Assembly (NCBI GenBank): GCA_025917655.1
Contig: CP084612.1
Span: 620,001-684,000, forward strand
Origin: Chlorella sorokiniana
Lineage: Eukaryota > Chlorophyta > Trebouxiophyceae > Chlorellales > Chlorellaceae
Length of the DNA: 64,000 bases
Direction: 5' to 3'
The notes below the pieces were generated by a model. It made no database searches, was not told the DNA's origin, and saw nothing but the letters and a program-made list of their open reading frames with translations. A program made the position numbers and the translations under genes. Positions 1 to 12,800 of this stretch are shown piece by piece (position 1 is the first letter of the stretch; every line of letters starts with the position of its first letter).

Positions 1-25
1 CCCGCTCCGATGTGCATATTCTCAC

Positions 26-88
26 CCGCTGCAGTGCTTCATTGCTAATCTTGGGACGTTTGTTTTTTGGCTTGCCGTCCTCTGCCAT
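26..88 (-). CDS. First coding exon of an unidentified gene leaving the left edge
   Basis: On the minus strand an ATG at 88-86 opens 21 codons (MAEDGKPKNKRPKISNEALQR) that end exactly in phase 0 at a GTGAGA splice donor (plus-strand ctcac, 21-25). The peptide is lysine-rich and hydrophilic, as at the start of many nuclear proteins, but it is too short to identify a family. The rest of the gene lies outside the window. It is divergent from the alpha-mannosidase gene, with 300 bp between the two start codons. The exon model is an inference from start codon, frame and donor only. Confidence 0.4.
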
Positions 89-388
89 TTGGTTCACACC
101 GGGGCTCTGTTGAATGACTGGCGCGCGGTAGATAAACGAGAGACAAGGAAGGGATGTAGATAGCTAAGCTGAAAGACATTGGTTACAGCAGCAACCTGGT
201 ATCGGCATCGGCGGTACGTCGTGCCTAGGAGGCAGGGGGACCGTTAAAACGGGGAGGAGATGCTTGCATCTTGTGTCGTGGCAGAATAGGGGCAATCCGC
301 CAGCCGAACCACTCGATCACGCCAATCAGGGTTTTCACGACAGCCTGTGCGGCACCCCCAGCCTGCCTGTGCAGGCCTTTCAGCCAAC
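89..388. promoter_or_regulatory. Shared upstream region of the edge gene and alpha-mannosidase
   Basis: These 300 bp separate two divergent start codons and so should hold both 5' leaders and a bidirectional promoter. I see no clear TATA box. The composition is less GC-rich than in the flanking exons over about 90-220. Confidence 0.4.
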
Positions 389-3300
389 ATGACCCATCCC
401 AGGCCGCTTGTCGGCGCGCGGGTTCTGTTCTTGCTGCTTCTGGCCCTGTCTGCCGGCGCGTCGCACGGTGGGGGCGCTGCCGTCCGTGAGAGCACGGACA
501 AGCTGAATGTGCACATTGTGTGCCATAGCCACGACGATGCCGGCTGGCTGAAGACGGTGGATCAGTACTACTACGGCGCAAACAACACGATCCAGGTGCA
601 GCAGGGTTGGGTGGGAGCATCAGCACGCGCTGGAGGCCCCGCAGGGCGCCGCAGCTGACGCTGGCGGACCGCCGCCGCTGTACAGGTGGCAGGGGTGCAG
701 TACATCCTGGACACCGTGATGCAGGCGCTGGCTGCCAACCCAGAGCGCAAGTTCATCTATGGAGAAATGGTGGGGACAGCGCGGCTCGTCCGGCGGTGCC
801 GTGCTGCAAGTGCCTGACGTGTGCCGCGCTGCCGCCGCCTGCCGCCGCAGAGCTTCTTCATGCGATGGTGGGCGCAGCAGGACGAGGGCATGCGGGCGCT
901 GGTCACCCAGCTGGTTGACAGCGGGCAGGTGCGCAACACTCATGTGGCGGCGGATGCACGCAAAGCGTGGCAGGCACTCAGCAGCGAAGGATGAGTATCG
1001 CCTGCCGGTCCTACGACCAGGCCAGGCCCAGCAACGTGGCCCACACAGTGTTCCCCCGGTGCAGCTTGAGTTTGTCAACGGCGGGTATGTGCAGCACGAC
1101 GAGGCGGCGACGCACTACGTGGCCATGGTGGACCAGACCAGCCTGGGCCACCGCTTCCTGCGGCGCGCCTTTGGGGCCGGGGGCGTGCCCACGGTGGGCT
1201 GGCAGGTCGACCCCTTTGGGCACTCCTCCACCCAGGTGAGGCAGGCGCGCCGTGACGCTGCGTTGGCAGCCAGCCAGCCAGCTGCTGCGCCCGCCCGCTC
1301 ATCCGCACTGCCGCCTTGCCGCATGCAGGCGGGCCTGCTGGCTGCCCACCTCGGCTTTGACGGCCTGTTCTTTGGCCGAGCCGACTACCAGGTGCGGCCT
1401 GTCGGCAGCTGTTTGTTGTGGGCTGCACCGCTGCATACGCATGGGCGGCCTGCAAGCCAGATTGCCTGCTGGGGCCCATCGCCGCCGCTGCCCGCGCTAG
1501 CAGGACATGGAGCACCGCCTCAACCTGACCGCCATGGAGTTGCTGTGGCGGGGCTCGGCCTCCCTGGAGGACGCCTCGGTCTTCACCGGCAACTTCATCA
1601 GTGGTGCGCTGCGCAGGATAGGAGCGATGAGGGGGGCGGGGCGCGGGGCAAGCCGCTCACACTGCACCCTCCAACTGCACCGCCAGGCAACTACGGCCCC
1701 CTGAGGGCTTTGCCTTTGAGTGGGCCTGCCCTCCCATCATGGACGACCCGCGCTTGGATGAGTACAACGTGCAAGAGAGGTGCGAAGGGGAAGTGGGGGG
1801 GCTTGCCAATGCCTGGCTGTATCACTCTGCTGCAAGACCGCCACCTCGGCTGCCCCCTCACGCTGCAGGGTGGACGCGTTTGTGGAGCAGTGCCGTCGGA
1901 TTGCCAACGCGACGCGCGGCCCCGACATCATGCTCACCATCGGCTCAGACTTCCAGTGCGCCCCCTCCCCCTCCACGCATCTGGCTGCGCCGCCGCCCTC
2001 CTGATTGCTCAGCTGCCCTCCACGCCGCTGACTGCGCCGCTGTCCTCCACGCGTTCCAGCCCAGCGGCGGCCGCACACCTGTCGGCCCCGCCTGAGCCTG
2101 CTCGCCCCGGCCGCCGTGTGCAGGTACACCAACGCCCACCTGCAGTACAAGAACCTGGACAAGCTCATCGCGCACGTCAACGCCGACGGCAGGCTCAACG
2201 CCTTCTACTCCACGCCCGCCGCGTGAGGGGGAAACGGGAGGGAAGGGGGGCAGCGGATGGGCGTGCCTCCAGGTTTCACAATGCACAGCTGGCTTGAGAC
2301 ATGCCAGGTCCCCCTCGCGCGCCCCTGTTTGCCTGCCGCCTCTTCCCTGCGCCCCACACCCCACCGCCACCAAAACACGCACCCGTGCGCGCTCGCCCTC
2401 CCAGGTACGTGCGCGCCAAGCATGCCTACAACGCCACCTGGCCCACCAAGCAGGACGACTTCTTTCCATATGCCGACTTCCCCCACGCGTACTGGACGGG
2501 TGCCGCCGCCGGCAGGCCCCATGCATGCACAGGCAGCCGGCAGCGCTCGACTGCCCTGAGCCACCCTGAGCTGCCCAGTGAGGCTCCCTCTTCGTGCGCT
2601 GCAGGCTACTTCACGAGCAGGCCCGCCAGCAAGGGCTACATCCGCGCCGCCACCTCCTACCTGCAGGCGGCCCGCCAGCTGGAGGCCTTCATGGGGCTGC
2701 CCAGCGGCGGCGCAGGTGCTGGGCGGCAGCGCTGCTCAAACCCCGCAGCCATTCATTGGCCAGGGCCTTGCGCACCGGCTTGATCTGTTCGCCTGCCTGC
2801 TGCGCTGGTCTGCAGGCCCCACCACGCACGCGCTGGAGGAGGCTGTGAGCCTGATGCAGCACCACGACTCCATCACCGGCACCGAGAAGCAGCACGTGGC
2901 ATGCGACTACCACCGCCGCCTGCACCGGGGTGCGTGCCTGATAGGGGGACCTGGCTGCTGCAGGGCTGCTGCAGGGCTGCCGCATCCCCCACACACACCT
3001 CTGCGTGCTCACGCCCCTCGCGTATCCCTCTGCGCAGCCCTGAAGCAAGCACAGGCGGTGGTGACGTCGGCGCTGGAGGCTCTAATCAGGGGGCAGTACG
3101 GTCCTGGCAGCTGGCGGGGCTCCAGACAGCTGCCCGGGGCCGGCACCATGCTGGCCGGCGGCGCACAGGAATCAGAATCAGGCGAGGCAGCTGCCCAGCG
3201 GCGGCTGCTGGCCAGCGCACAAGCAGGCGTGCAGGCCAACCCCGTGGATGCGCCCATCGAGCTGGAGGTGTGCGACTGGCTGAACGCCACCGCGTGCAAC

Positions 3301-6300
3301 ACGAGCGGTGAGCAGGGCAGCGCTGCTTGCTGTGATGCCTGGATACTGGGCATCGCATGGAGCCAGGTTTCTGGGGTGGCTGGTGAGCGCGGCAGGGGCC
3401 TGCTGACTGGGATCGACGCTCACAGGCTGCCTGCTTACCCCCTCCCTCCGCCCCCTGCTGCCGCTCAGTGTCGCTGTCGTCTGCTGGCCGGGGCCTCATG
3501 GTCGCCGCCTACAACCCGCTGGGCTGGAGCCGGCAGGCGCCGCTGCGCGTGCCGCTGTCCACCAACCACACCTGCGGCTGGAGGGTGACGGGTGGGCGGG
3601 GGTGGGTGGTGAGGGTGGCAAGCTAGGTGGAAAGCGGCACGGTGGAAAGCTGGGCCTTCCAGTGCAGCCACCATATCCACCCCCGACCTTGACCATGCAG
3701 GTCCGGAGGGCAAGGAGGTGCCCTCCCAGCTGGTGCCGGCAGCCGCCAGCACGCGCGGCCTGCAGCGCCTGCTGGCCCAGGTCAACGCCACCAGCGCCGA
3801 CACCTTTGGCGACGCAGGTGGGGCGGCGGCGCCTGGGGCCGGCCGCGTGGCTGAGGGCTCTGGTTGGAACCCCGCTCACACTCCCCGGTGCCGTGCCGCA
3901 GAGCTTGTGTTTGTGGCGCGGCTGCCCCCGCTGGGCTACAGCACCTTCGTCGTGCAGCCGGCCCCTGACTGCAGCCAGCCGCTGCCGACCGCCGCTCGCG
4001 GCGGCAGTACGGTGACAGGTGGCAAGGATCGGTATGCCAGTCTCGACAACGGCATCGTGAGCCTGGAGTTTGACACGCACACAGGTGCCGCCTTCTTGCC
4101 AGGAGCCCGTTGCCACCGTGTGCTGCCTGCGCTGCTCAAGCTGCGCTCGCGCCGCCTGCCGCCGCAGGCCTGCTGCACGGCCTGACCGCCGAGGGCGTCA
4201 CCACCCAGCTGTCGCTGTGGTTCAGCTGGTACAACAGCAGCGACGGGCTGGAGGCGACGGAGAACCGGGGCCAGGCCAGCGGCGCCTACATCTTCCGGTG
4301 CGGCTGGCCAGCGCGCGCCCTGCTGTGTGGGCTGTCCTGAGCGACTCACACCACCTTGCCTGCAGGCCAAACGGACTGTACAACGTGAGCGGCGGCGGCG
4401 GCGGCAGCAGCGCCGCCGGCTGGTGGCGCGGCCCCTCGCGCTGCTGGGCGGCGGCGGCAAGGCGTCCGCCGAGGTGCGGCTGGAGCTGGTGCACGGCGGC
4501 GAGGTGTGGGAGGCGCGCCAGACCTTTGCCGACTGGGCCACGCTCATCACCAGGTGTGGCGCCTCGACCCCCGAGCCTCCATACAGACTCACCCCTTTCC
4601 GCGCTGCTGTTGTGCTGGTTGGCGGCAACCCTTCATATGCTGACCGTCCGGCCTGGATGCCCGCTTGCCTCCCCTCCGCCCCCACAGGCTGTACCGCGGC
4701 CAGCGGCACGTGGAGCTGGAGTGGACGGTGGGGCCCATCCCCTTTGAGGACGGGCTGGGCCGCGAGGTGGTGTTGGTGGTAAGTGGGCGCTGCGGGCGCG
4801 GGGTGCAAGCGAGTTGTGCGGCGTCCACCATGCTGCCCTGCTTGGGCCGCAATCGGCCTGCGGCATTGGTCCCCCCCATCCGTGCAGTATTCCAGCGACG
4901 TGGACAGCGGCGACGAGTTCTTCACCGACGCAAACGGGCGCGAGATGGTGAAGCGAGTGAGGTGAGGTGTGGGCTGTGGGCCAGGCATCTGCATCTGCAT
5001 GCACCCCTCATTCCCCTTGTGAGCGAGGACTCACCAGGATTCTGCAGCACCGCCATGCAGACGTCTCCCGCCTTGCTGCCATCCTGTCCTGCCCACATCC
5101 CCCCCCCCCCAAACTCAATCTGACAGGGATTTCCGTCCCAGCTGGAACCTGAATGTGACGGAGACTGCGGCTGGCAACTACTACCCCCTCACCGCCGCCA
5201 TGCACATCCAAGACGACAGCAGGCAGCTGGCGCTGCTCACAGACCGCGCCCAAGGTGAGGCAACACTGCGAGATGTGGCCGCCGACGGTGCTGCACGCCC
5301 GCGCGGAACCTGCCAACGCGCCGCCTGCCGCTTTGCCTGCTGCCGTGCAGGCGGGGCATCGCTGCGCAGCGGCCAGGTGGAGGTCATGTTGCACCGCCGC
5401 ACGCTGGCAGGTGGGGAACCGCCTTTGCGCTGGCTGAGCGGCGGCCGCAGGCTCCAGTGGAAAGGGTCTCGATGGTGGTTTCAGCCGCCTCTGTGCTCCG
5501 GCAAGTCGTGACAAAGCATCATCGACAAAGCATCCACGTGGGGTGCTTCATCGCTTGCAGATGATGATCGAGGGGTGGGGAGCCGCTCAACGAAACCATG
5601 TGCGGATGCACCGCCTGCGACTGTCCAGGTGAGCTCCGGCACCATTCGGTCACTGGGGCTCCCGAGTTTGTAGGCTGTTGCAGAGTAGCCTTATTCACAC
5701 TCATTCCTAATCACATTCAAGCGACCTCCCCCGCAGGGCTGGTTGCGCGTGGCCTGCACTGGCTGCTGCTGGCCCCCGCCGACGAGGCAGCCAAGCCACG
5801 GCGCACGCTGCAGCAGCAGCTGAACGACCCGCCGCTGCTCGCCTTCAGCGCCATCCCCGAGAGATTGGCAGGTGAGCAACATGGCGCAACCTCGCACTCA
5901 CACTTGGGCTGTTGCTTTTCGCCAGGCCTTGCTGCTGCGTGTTTATGGTGGTGCGCCGAAGCGGCACCGCCCCTGCATCTACGCCTGTGCAGCAGTGTGT
6001 CAGGCGGCGGCCAAGTGGGCTTGCGCCGCACCTTCAGCCTGAGCGAGGGACACATCCTGCACAGGTGTGTGCTGCCCTGCTGCTGCCTCCTCTTCCGCAC
6101 GTTCCTTCAACTCTTGGTAGGGGCAGCTTGGGGGTGGTGGTGTTGCAGGCACCTCTTGTTTTCACTCGGCATCAAGCACGTCTGCCCATGCTGTGGGCTT
6201 CACGGGTCGTGGCAGCCCCAGGAGGGCGCGGAGGGGGCCCCATGCCCCGATGGGTGGTGTTTGCTTAAGGCGTGGCGGGCCGGGGCCTCACAGCTGGTCC

Positions 6301-8859
6301 AGCACGTAGAGTGCTGCCACGATGCCGGCGGTGCCCAGCAGCAGCCAGGTGCCGCCAAAGGCCCACATGACCAGCGGGATGAAGAGGTACATGAAGCGCA
6401 GGCCCAGGGAGAAGAAGGTCTGGCCCCGCAGGCACGTCTTCACCGCCTCGGCACCCAGGCAGCCGCCCGCCTCGGCGCCGGCAGCAGCAGGGTGCAGGCC
6501 CCCGGGATGGGTGCGGCAGAACAGCGCGGCGCGCACCAGGAATGGGTAGTGCACGAAGAGGCGCAGCGCCTGCGGGGAGGTGCACCCTGGTGGGCGGGCC
6601 GGCCGGCTGAAAGCACCGCCTGCCTACATACAGTACACAGCCCTGCTTGCCTGCGCCAGCGAGAAGAAGGAGAGGAAGAGAGCGGCGACGGCCGCCCCAG
6701 CTTGGCTTCGGGCCCAATGATGCTGCTGCCGCCTGTCAGCGGGTCCTTGTGGCTGAATGGTGGGTGTGTGGGCGGGGGAGGGAAGGGGTGGGGGTCAGCA
6801 TAGGTGTGCCGTTTTTCAGTAACAAGCAACGGTATCAAAGCGTGGCACTGCGGCCCAACCTCATCTGTCGCACCACCTCCATCTTGCCGCTGTCCAGCAT
6901 CACGTTGATCAGGGTGGTCACCCTGCAGCGGGGATGCGCCATCGACCCACAGGGCATGCACAGCGTGCACTGGCAGCTGGGCAAACTGCTGGCCCCGCCA
7001 GCCGCCGCATGTGCCTCACCCAACCGAGGCACCCGTGCCCAGGATGGAGGCCGCTGTGATGGGGTTCCTGCAGGGGGTGGGGGCGCACAGAGGCTGGGCA
7101 GCAGGCTGAGGGCTTGCAGGGGCCTGTTCAGTGGCACCCGTGTACCGCCGCCTGGCTCACCGCATCGTCTGCACCGCCAGGTTGAAGTCGTGGTCGCTGC
7201 CGCTGGCCAGCACTGCCTGCGGGGGGGGGCAGAGGCACAACAGTCTACCTCTAGTTGGCCACCGCCGCTCTCTCCTCGCCTGCCCTCCCAGGCTGGGGGC
7301 CCCTGGCGATGCAACCCCCCCCACACACACACACACCTGTGTGAACCAGTCGCGCGCCACCTGCCCTGTCCTGTCGAGGCGGTGGTAGGCGCGAGCGCGC
7401 CCCTCCTCCCACAGGTGCCAGCTGTAGTACCACACATGGTAGAGGGCAAACAGGGCCAGGGAGCTGACCGCAAACAGCAGGTCCAAACTCTGCGGCGTGG
7501 TCAGGCACAGCGCCACGCCCGCCGCCGCCGCCGCCAGCATGGCTGCCGGCAGCGGCCAGTGTGCACGGTGAAGGGGAGTTGTGCGTGTTTAGTCAGCACA
7601 CCATACAGGGTGTCTTGAGGGCAAATAGTGCTAACTGCTGAGGCAGGGATTGTTTTTTTTTGGGGGGGCTTTTGAGCACCAACCTTGAATCGCACTGCTG
7701 TTGAGCTTTTGCCTGTCGGGAGAGCCTTGTGCACCTTGGATGGCCAATGCCTGCTGTGCTGGCTGGGTCGGAGCCGGGGCGCCTACTGGGCCGAGTTCTG
7801 TTCGGGGTTGGCTGGCTCCTTTGGATGGAGAAGGCGCCTGAGCTCCAGTTTGGGGTGTCCAGTCCACCTTGGAAAGTGTTCGGCTGCCCAAACTTGCCTA
7901 AGCCTCCCCCTTTCCTGCCTCCTGACCTGGCGCCTTCCCTCCCCGCCCCGCCGCCTGCCCCCCCCCGGCCCTCCCCGCAGCAACGTGCACCTGCTCACGC
8001 TGCAGGACTTGAGCGGCTCCTTCCTCGTCCGCCTCGCCCACCTCTACCCGGCAAGCAGGCGGCCGGCTTGGGGTGGTCATGCTCAAAACCACGAGTGGCT
8101 GCCGATCGAAGGGCCTGCTGCTGCCCATCGGGTGGCCGGCGCATCTAACGCCCACCTGCCGTCTTTCCTCTGCACTGTTGTTTCGCCTGCAGGAGGGCGA
8201 GGACCCGGTGCTGTCCCACCCCATCACCGAGAACCTGAACGCCGTGCTGCAGCTGCTGCAGTACCGGGAGGTGGGTGGGGGCAGGGGTGGTGTAGGTGGA
8301 GAGATCCACCGGCAAAAAGGGGTGAAGAGCGCATACGTGCCTGTCGTGCGCTGGCAGCATCAGCACCCCGCGCTTGCGTGCCTTTGTGGGTTATTTTCAC
8401 CACCCACAACCTGCTGCGCGCTCCAGGTGCGGGAGCTGTCCCTGTCCGCCAACCAGCTGCGCAGCGAGATGGAGAGCCGCCGCCTGCGCTTTGCGCCCGG
8501 GGACAGCCTGACCAACAGCAGCTGGCTGGATGCGGGAGGTGGGCCAGGCGGCGCCGGCCAGCTGCGGAGCGCCAGCGAGATGCGAGGCAGAGCCGACCTG
8601 CCGGCGAAGATTGAGGCGGCTGAGCTGCAGAGGCTGCGAGCCGGAGCGGAGATCATAGACTGCAGGGGTGAGCGGTTGCTGGGGGGCTGGCGGGTGCGTG
8701 TGCAGCGGCTGCTGCACAATGACGCGCATTGTGCCCTGCCGAACACGCGCGTTGTGCCCGCCTTTTGCGCTTGCAGCCGGGTGCAGCAACGGCGAGCTGC
8801 TGGTGACGCTGAAGCCGATGGAGGTGCGCACCTTTGAGCTGGTGTACAGGCCCTACTGA
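389..8859 (+). CDS. Lysosomal-type alpha-mannosidase (GH38), multi-exon
   Basis: This enzyme hydrolyses alpha-mannosyl residues of N-glycans in the vacuole or lysosome. Translation starts at 389 with a hydrophobic signal peptide. Exon 1 (389-595) carries the zinc motif HSHDDAGW, and a later exon carries [10 protein letters not shown], whose Asp codon (1209-1211) is the family nucleophile. [11 protein letters not shown] supplies the second metal His, and the C-terminal beta domain continues through [24 protein letters not shown] and MEVRTF to the stop at 8857-8859. Exon order matches plant and animal lysosomal enzymes throughout. Two frame breaks, at the C run 1697-1701 and the G run 5577-5580, are each repaired by one extra base. 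The exons at 5737-5871, 6004-6064 and 7981 onward join in consistent phase, so the intron 6065-7980 contains a complete antisense gene. Confidence 0.93.
6288..7540 (-). CDS. DUF599 membrane protein, nested inside an alpha-mannosidase intron
   Basis: The gene encodes a plant-type DUF599 protein of unknown function with about four membrane helices. The first exon (7540 downward) has a hydrophobic helix, then [13 protein letters not shown] and [13 protein letters not shown]. Later exons give [16 protein letters not shown] and [13 protein letters not shown], and the last gives [19 protein letters not shown] and a final helix before the stop at 6290-6288. These are the signature blocks of the family. 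The frame breaks once in the C run 6695-6698 (plus strand), where one extra base restores a hydrophobic helix ([13 protein letters not shown]). The whole coding region lies antisense in the 1.9 kb intron of the alpha-mannosidase, so the two transcripts would overlap. The start was chosen as the ATG opening the conserved first helix; a slightly earlier start cannot be excluded. Confidence 0.85.
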
Positions 8860-8977
8860 GGACCAAGCCGTGAGGGGGAGCATTCGGACCAATTTGAGCC
8901 GGGACCCACCAACTTGGAGTCTGCCAGAGCTATTTTGCAACCTGCCTTTTGTGAACAGCAATTTTGGCAAGCGTGTT

Positions 8978-9648
8978 TCAGAGCTTGCTGCGTGGCGGCT
9001 CGTTGTGTGCGGAGGGCGAGGAGCTTGCTGTGCCTGCCTGCTCGTCCTCCATGCGCCGCGCGACGGCTCTCAGGCCAGCGCCCGACGTGGTCAGAGCCTC
9101 TCCCGCCTTGGCCAGCACGTCCCGCGCCACCTGCGCCACAGCCGCTCAGCAGCAGCAGCTCATTCCGTGGCGCATGCGCAGGCTCCTGGGCCTTGCACAC
9201 AAGGGCCAGCCAGCGCACCTGCTTGGTCTTCTCGGCTGCCGCTGCAGCCACCTGCGCCGCCTTGTCCTTGCTCACTGCAAACGCCTCGCCCGCACGCTCA
9301 GCGGCACCTGGCACGCGTGGCCCGTACGGTTGGAGAAGTTCGAGTTAGTGTGGAACAACGGAGGGCGCGAAGTTTAGGTTGTATGACTGCCCCAACGATT
9401 CAGCCTCACTCTCACATCCGTCGGCAACTCCGCTTGCCTGCGCTGCTCTTTTGCACTGTTCTCAATGCCTGCTCAGCTTTCTCCTGCATCTTTTTGGATG
9501 CCTCATCTTTGGGTGGTGCCTCGGAGTGCTCTTCCTTTTCCTGGGCATCATCTGGCTGGGCACCACCGCGCCGCTCGGCCTCCTGCGTCGCTGGCGTCTC
9601 GTTGCTGGAGAAATGTGGTCCACAGGCTGGCTCCGCAGATGCGCTCAT
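8978..9648 (-). CDS. Small LEA-like amphipathic helical protein
   Basis: Three exons on the minus strand give roughly 150-170 residues. Exon 1 (ATG 9648-9646; an in-frame ATG at 9792 is an alternative) is charged and Glu/Lys/Ala-rich, with KDEASKKMQEKAEQALRTVQ. Exon 2 has AERAGEAFAVSKDKAAQVAAAAAEKTKQ in two blocks, and exon 3 has VAQVARDVLAKAGEAL and ends NEPPRSKL before TGA at 8980-8978. Repeating Ala/Lys/Glu helices of this kind are typical of group 3 LEA-like desiccation proteins, but the match is one of composition and periodicity and not of a firm family. It lies 118 bp beyond the alpha-mannosidase stop, tail to tail. A stress role is inference. Confidence 0.55.
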
Positions 9649-9897
9649 TGCTGATGTTTCAAAAAGATTGGGGTGAGCTTGCGCGGAGAGATGTTCAAGA
9701 AGCGAGAGGCCAGACCGGGGATCCGTTGGCAGCAGCCTTGGACTGTATGTGAAGCCTGGAGAAAACGCTTCTCCGCGTCCCCCTTGCCCCATGCACTTTT
9801 GGTGTTGTCATTCCTGCTGCTGACTGTACACCTGTGATGGCTTGTGGCGATCTGGCACGTGTTCCCTGTCGCACAGTGTCGAGCTTACAGGTTGCGC

Positions 9898-12800
9898 TCA
9901 CCGCAGTGAGGCGGCGGTGGGCTTCATGGACTGGGTGCTGCGCTCGGCCCGCACCTCCAGCGAGCCCACGCCCACGCCATGGGCGCGCCCGTTGGCGTCC
10001 GGCAGGCCCTGCATCCAGCGCCAGAACTGCAGGAGGCAGGGGCGCACGCACCGGCTATTGAGGATGCGTGCTCGAGTGTGGAGTCTTTAGGCCCACCGGC
10101 GGCAGACATGTCCCAGCTGACAAGCCGGGCCCCCCTCTTCCTCCACAACAAGCGGCGCCCGCACCTGCGCATGCTGCTGCGAGCCGGCGCCGCCGCCTCC
10201 TCCCCCCTTGGACCACGGCCTGCAGCGCGGCTCGGTAGCCCTCCAGCAGCGGCGCCACGTAGGCCGCCGGCTCGTCCACCAGCTCCACCCGCAGCGTGCC
10301 GTACCCCGCGCCCACCAGCCCAGCCAGGTGCGGCAGGCCCGACTGCGCGCTGGCATCAAACACGGTGTTGCGGCAGCCCATGTCGGCCAGCACAAGGTGG
10401 TCGCGGCCTGCGCGGGTTGGGGTGGCGGGTTTCAGGAAGGCGAGTGCTTGTAGCCGTGAGCTTCCGTCCTCCGGGCTGCTTGCCAACAGGTGGCGCTCAC
10501 TCCCGGGCCGCCCCAGTCCAGTGTGGGCGGCGAGCAAGCGGGCGCCGCTTCAGCGCCTCCCTGCCCCGGCCCCGCGCCCACCCTTTTCGTCTCGCAGGTG
10601 GACGGTGTTGCTTTCGCAGGGGTGCCCGCAGTCTCGGTAGTCGTTGCCGTCGGAGAGGAAGCGGCAGAAGACGCAGTGCTCGGTGTGGAAGATGGGCAGG
10701 TGCTGGTGCAGCACGGCCTCCAGGCGGCGCCCCCGCCCCCAGCAGCCGCGCCAGCTGCTGCAGCTGCGCCCGCGTTGCAGTCGTGCGTCGGCGCCAGGCG
10801 GCTGCCAGCGCGGGAGGGAGGGGGACCATGGGAGGGGGTCGGGGACGTTGTGCGTACAGTGGAGGGCAGCCCCTCCAGGGCGCCGTTCCTCCGAGGCATG
10901 CGAGCCCACATGCTCACAAGCTCATGAGCAGCGCCGGCAGGCAGTCCCCTGTGCTCAAGCACACACAGCCCCTTTCTTCTTCAACAAACACACCAACATG
11001 GACCCCCCCCACACACCCACGCGCGCACCTCAGCCCGCTGCCCAGCAGCAGGTCTGCCGCCAGGACGTTGGACGCGTTCAGGCTGAAGTCGCCCTCCAGC
11101 TGCGGCACCCGCGCCTCGCACCCGGGCACCGCCGCACCCGGCCCCCCGCCTCCATCAGCTGGTGCAGCAGGCCCGCGCTGCGGCCGGGGTTGGAGGTGGG
11201 GGTGGGGGCAGAGCGAGCAGGCTGAGATTGCAGGTGGCGGGGGCCGGGAGTGCACGGATGCATGAGCATGGCGCGCTGCGGCGCTCAGCCGGGCCCGTAG
11301 GCAGCCACCTGCGCAGCAGCAGCGCGTCGGCTCCCAGCCGCAGGTAGAAGAGGCTGAGCCGCTGCTCGTCGGGCTTGAGGATGCGGGGTGTGGCCACCAC
11401 CAGGCGCTTGCCGGCGCTCCGCACCGCCGCGCACGCCTCCTTCAGCCCGTGGACCTGCGGGCAGACGTGGGTTTGGAGGGTGGGTGAAATGTGGGCGAGG
11501 CACTTGGCACCTCAGCAGCAAACGCGCCGCGCGTGGGGGCAAGCAGGGGCAGGGGAGCGGGGCTGGAGCGAACAGAGTAGGAGCAAACAGAGTAGGAGTG
11601 GGCAGAGCAGGAGTGGACAGAGCAGCGGCCCCATGCAAGAGGAGCCCTGCAGGCGGCCCCACCTCCAGAAAGTCCAGGACCACCTCCTCCAGCCAGGACA
11701 GGGCCAGCGCGGCGTCCACCTGCGCCTTGCTGCGGCACAGCACGCGCAGCACGGGTCCGTCGCCGCTGCCGCCGCCGCCGCCGGCATCGCTGCCGCCCTC
11801 CACATGCTGCGCAGCCCGCCTATCCTCCTCCCCCTTCTGCCAAATCTCTTCAAGCATCCCCGCCAGCACGTCGCCCTCCTGCAGCCCCGCGGCCGTCGCC
11901 TGCTCACGCCGCCGCCGCTTGGCCATCAACGCTCCCACGGCGCGGCGTCGTGCCTCCTTGATGGCGGCGGCGGGCAGGAAGAGGCCAGGCTCCAGGCAGC
12001 AGCCGCCCAAGTCCCACGAGGCGGCGGCCAGCGGCGAGTCGCCCCCAAGTGCTGCCCCACCGCCCGCCGCACGTCTGCTTCGCTCAGCGGCCGCGCGCGC
12101 CGCGGCTTCCGCCGCCACATCGCTCTCGCCGCTGCCGCTGCAGCCCTGCAGCGACAGGCATGGGGGCGGCAGTTGGCGGAGGTGTGCTTGCACACTGCCT
12201 CGACTCTTCTGTTCCCTGCCTCTCCTAAATCCCACCCACCCACCCACCCACCCAGCAACACGCACACAAAACTCGTACCCCCTTGCCTGCTCATCCGTCA
12301 GCGTGACCCGCATCGGCTGGCCCACCGCCGCCTGCACAGCCACCGCCACGGGCAGGCGCCGCTGCGCCGCGGCAGGCAGCCCGTCGTAGCTGGCCCTCAG
12401 GCGCGCCTCCAGGGCGGGGTCCTTGGTCTGCCAGACCAGCTGGCCGGGGCCACGCTGCGCAGGTCCACCTGGCCCCGCCCAAACTGCAGCTCCACCGTGG
12501 CGCCTGGGGGAACGGGGGAGCGCAGCGGCAGCCGTGAAGACGGAAGCTGGGAAGATTTGGGGCCAGGCGTACACATATCAGGGCACACAGCTCATCAAAA
12601 GGACGGCTTGTGCCTCCATTGCAGCCCCAGCCATCACCCCCCCGGCCCCTCCCCACCCGCGTCGGCGGCCTCCAGCGCCCGCCCCCCGCCTCCACGACGC
12701 CAAACACGGAGCCGCCCTGCTCCTCCCGCTGCGGGTCCCCGCGTCAAACACCACCCCGCAGCCGCGCCGCACGGGCTGGCGCAGCTGCAGCACCACGCCA

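Noticed and set aside
3936-5000. A 354-codon minus-strand open frame within alpha-mannosidase
   Set aside because: The plus strand here encodes conserved GH38 exons (for example GLGREVVLV and [13 protein letters not shown]). The antisense frame is a shadow.
1697-5580. Alpha-mannosidase as a pseudogene because of frame breaks
   Set aside because: All catalytic and metal residues, splice sites and the C-terminus are intact, and the same one-base G/C losses occur in essential genes nearby, so sequence error is the better explanation.
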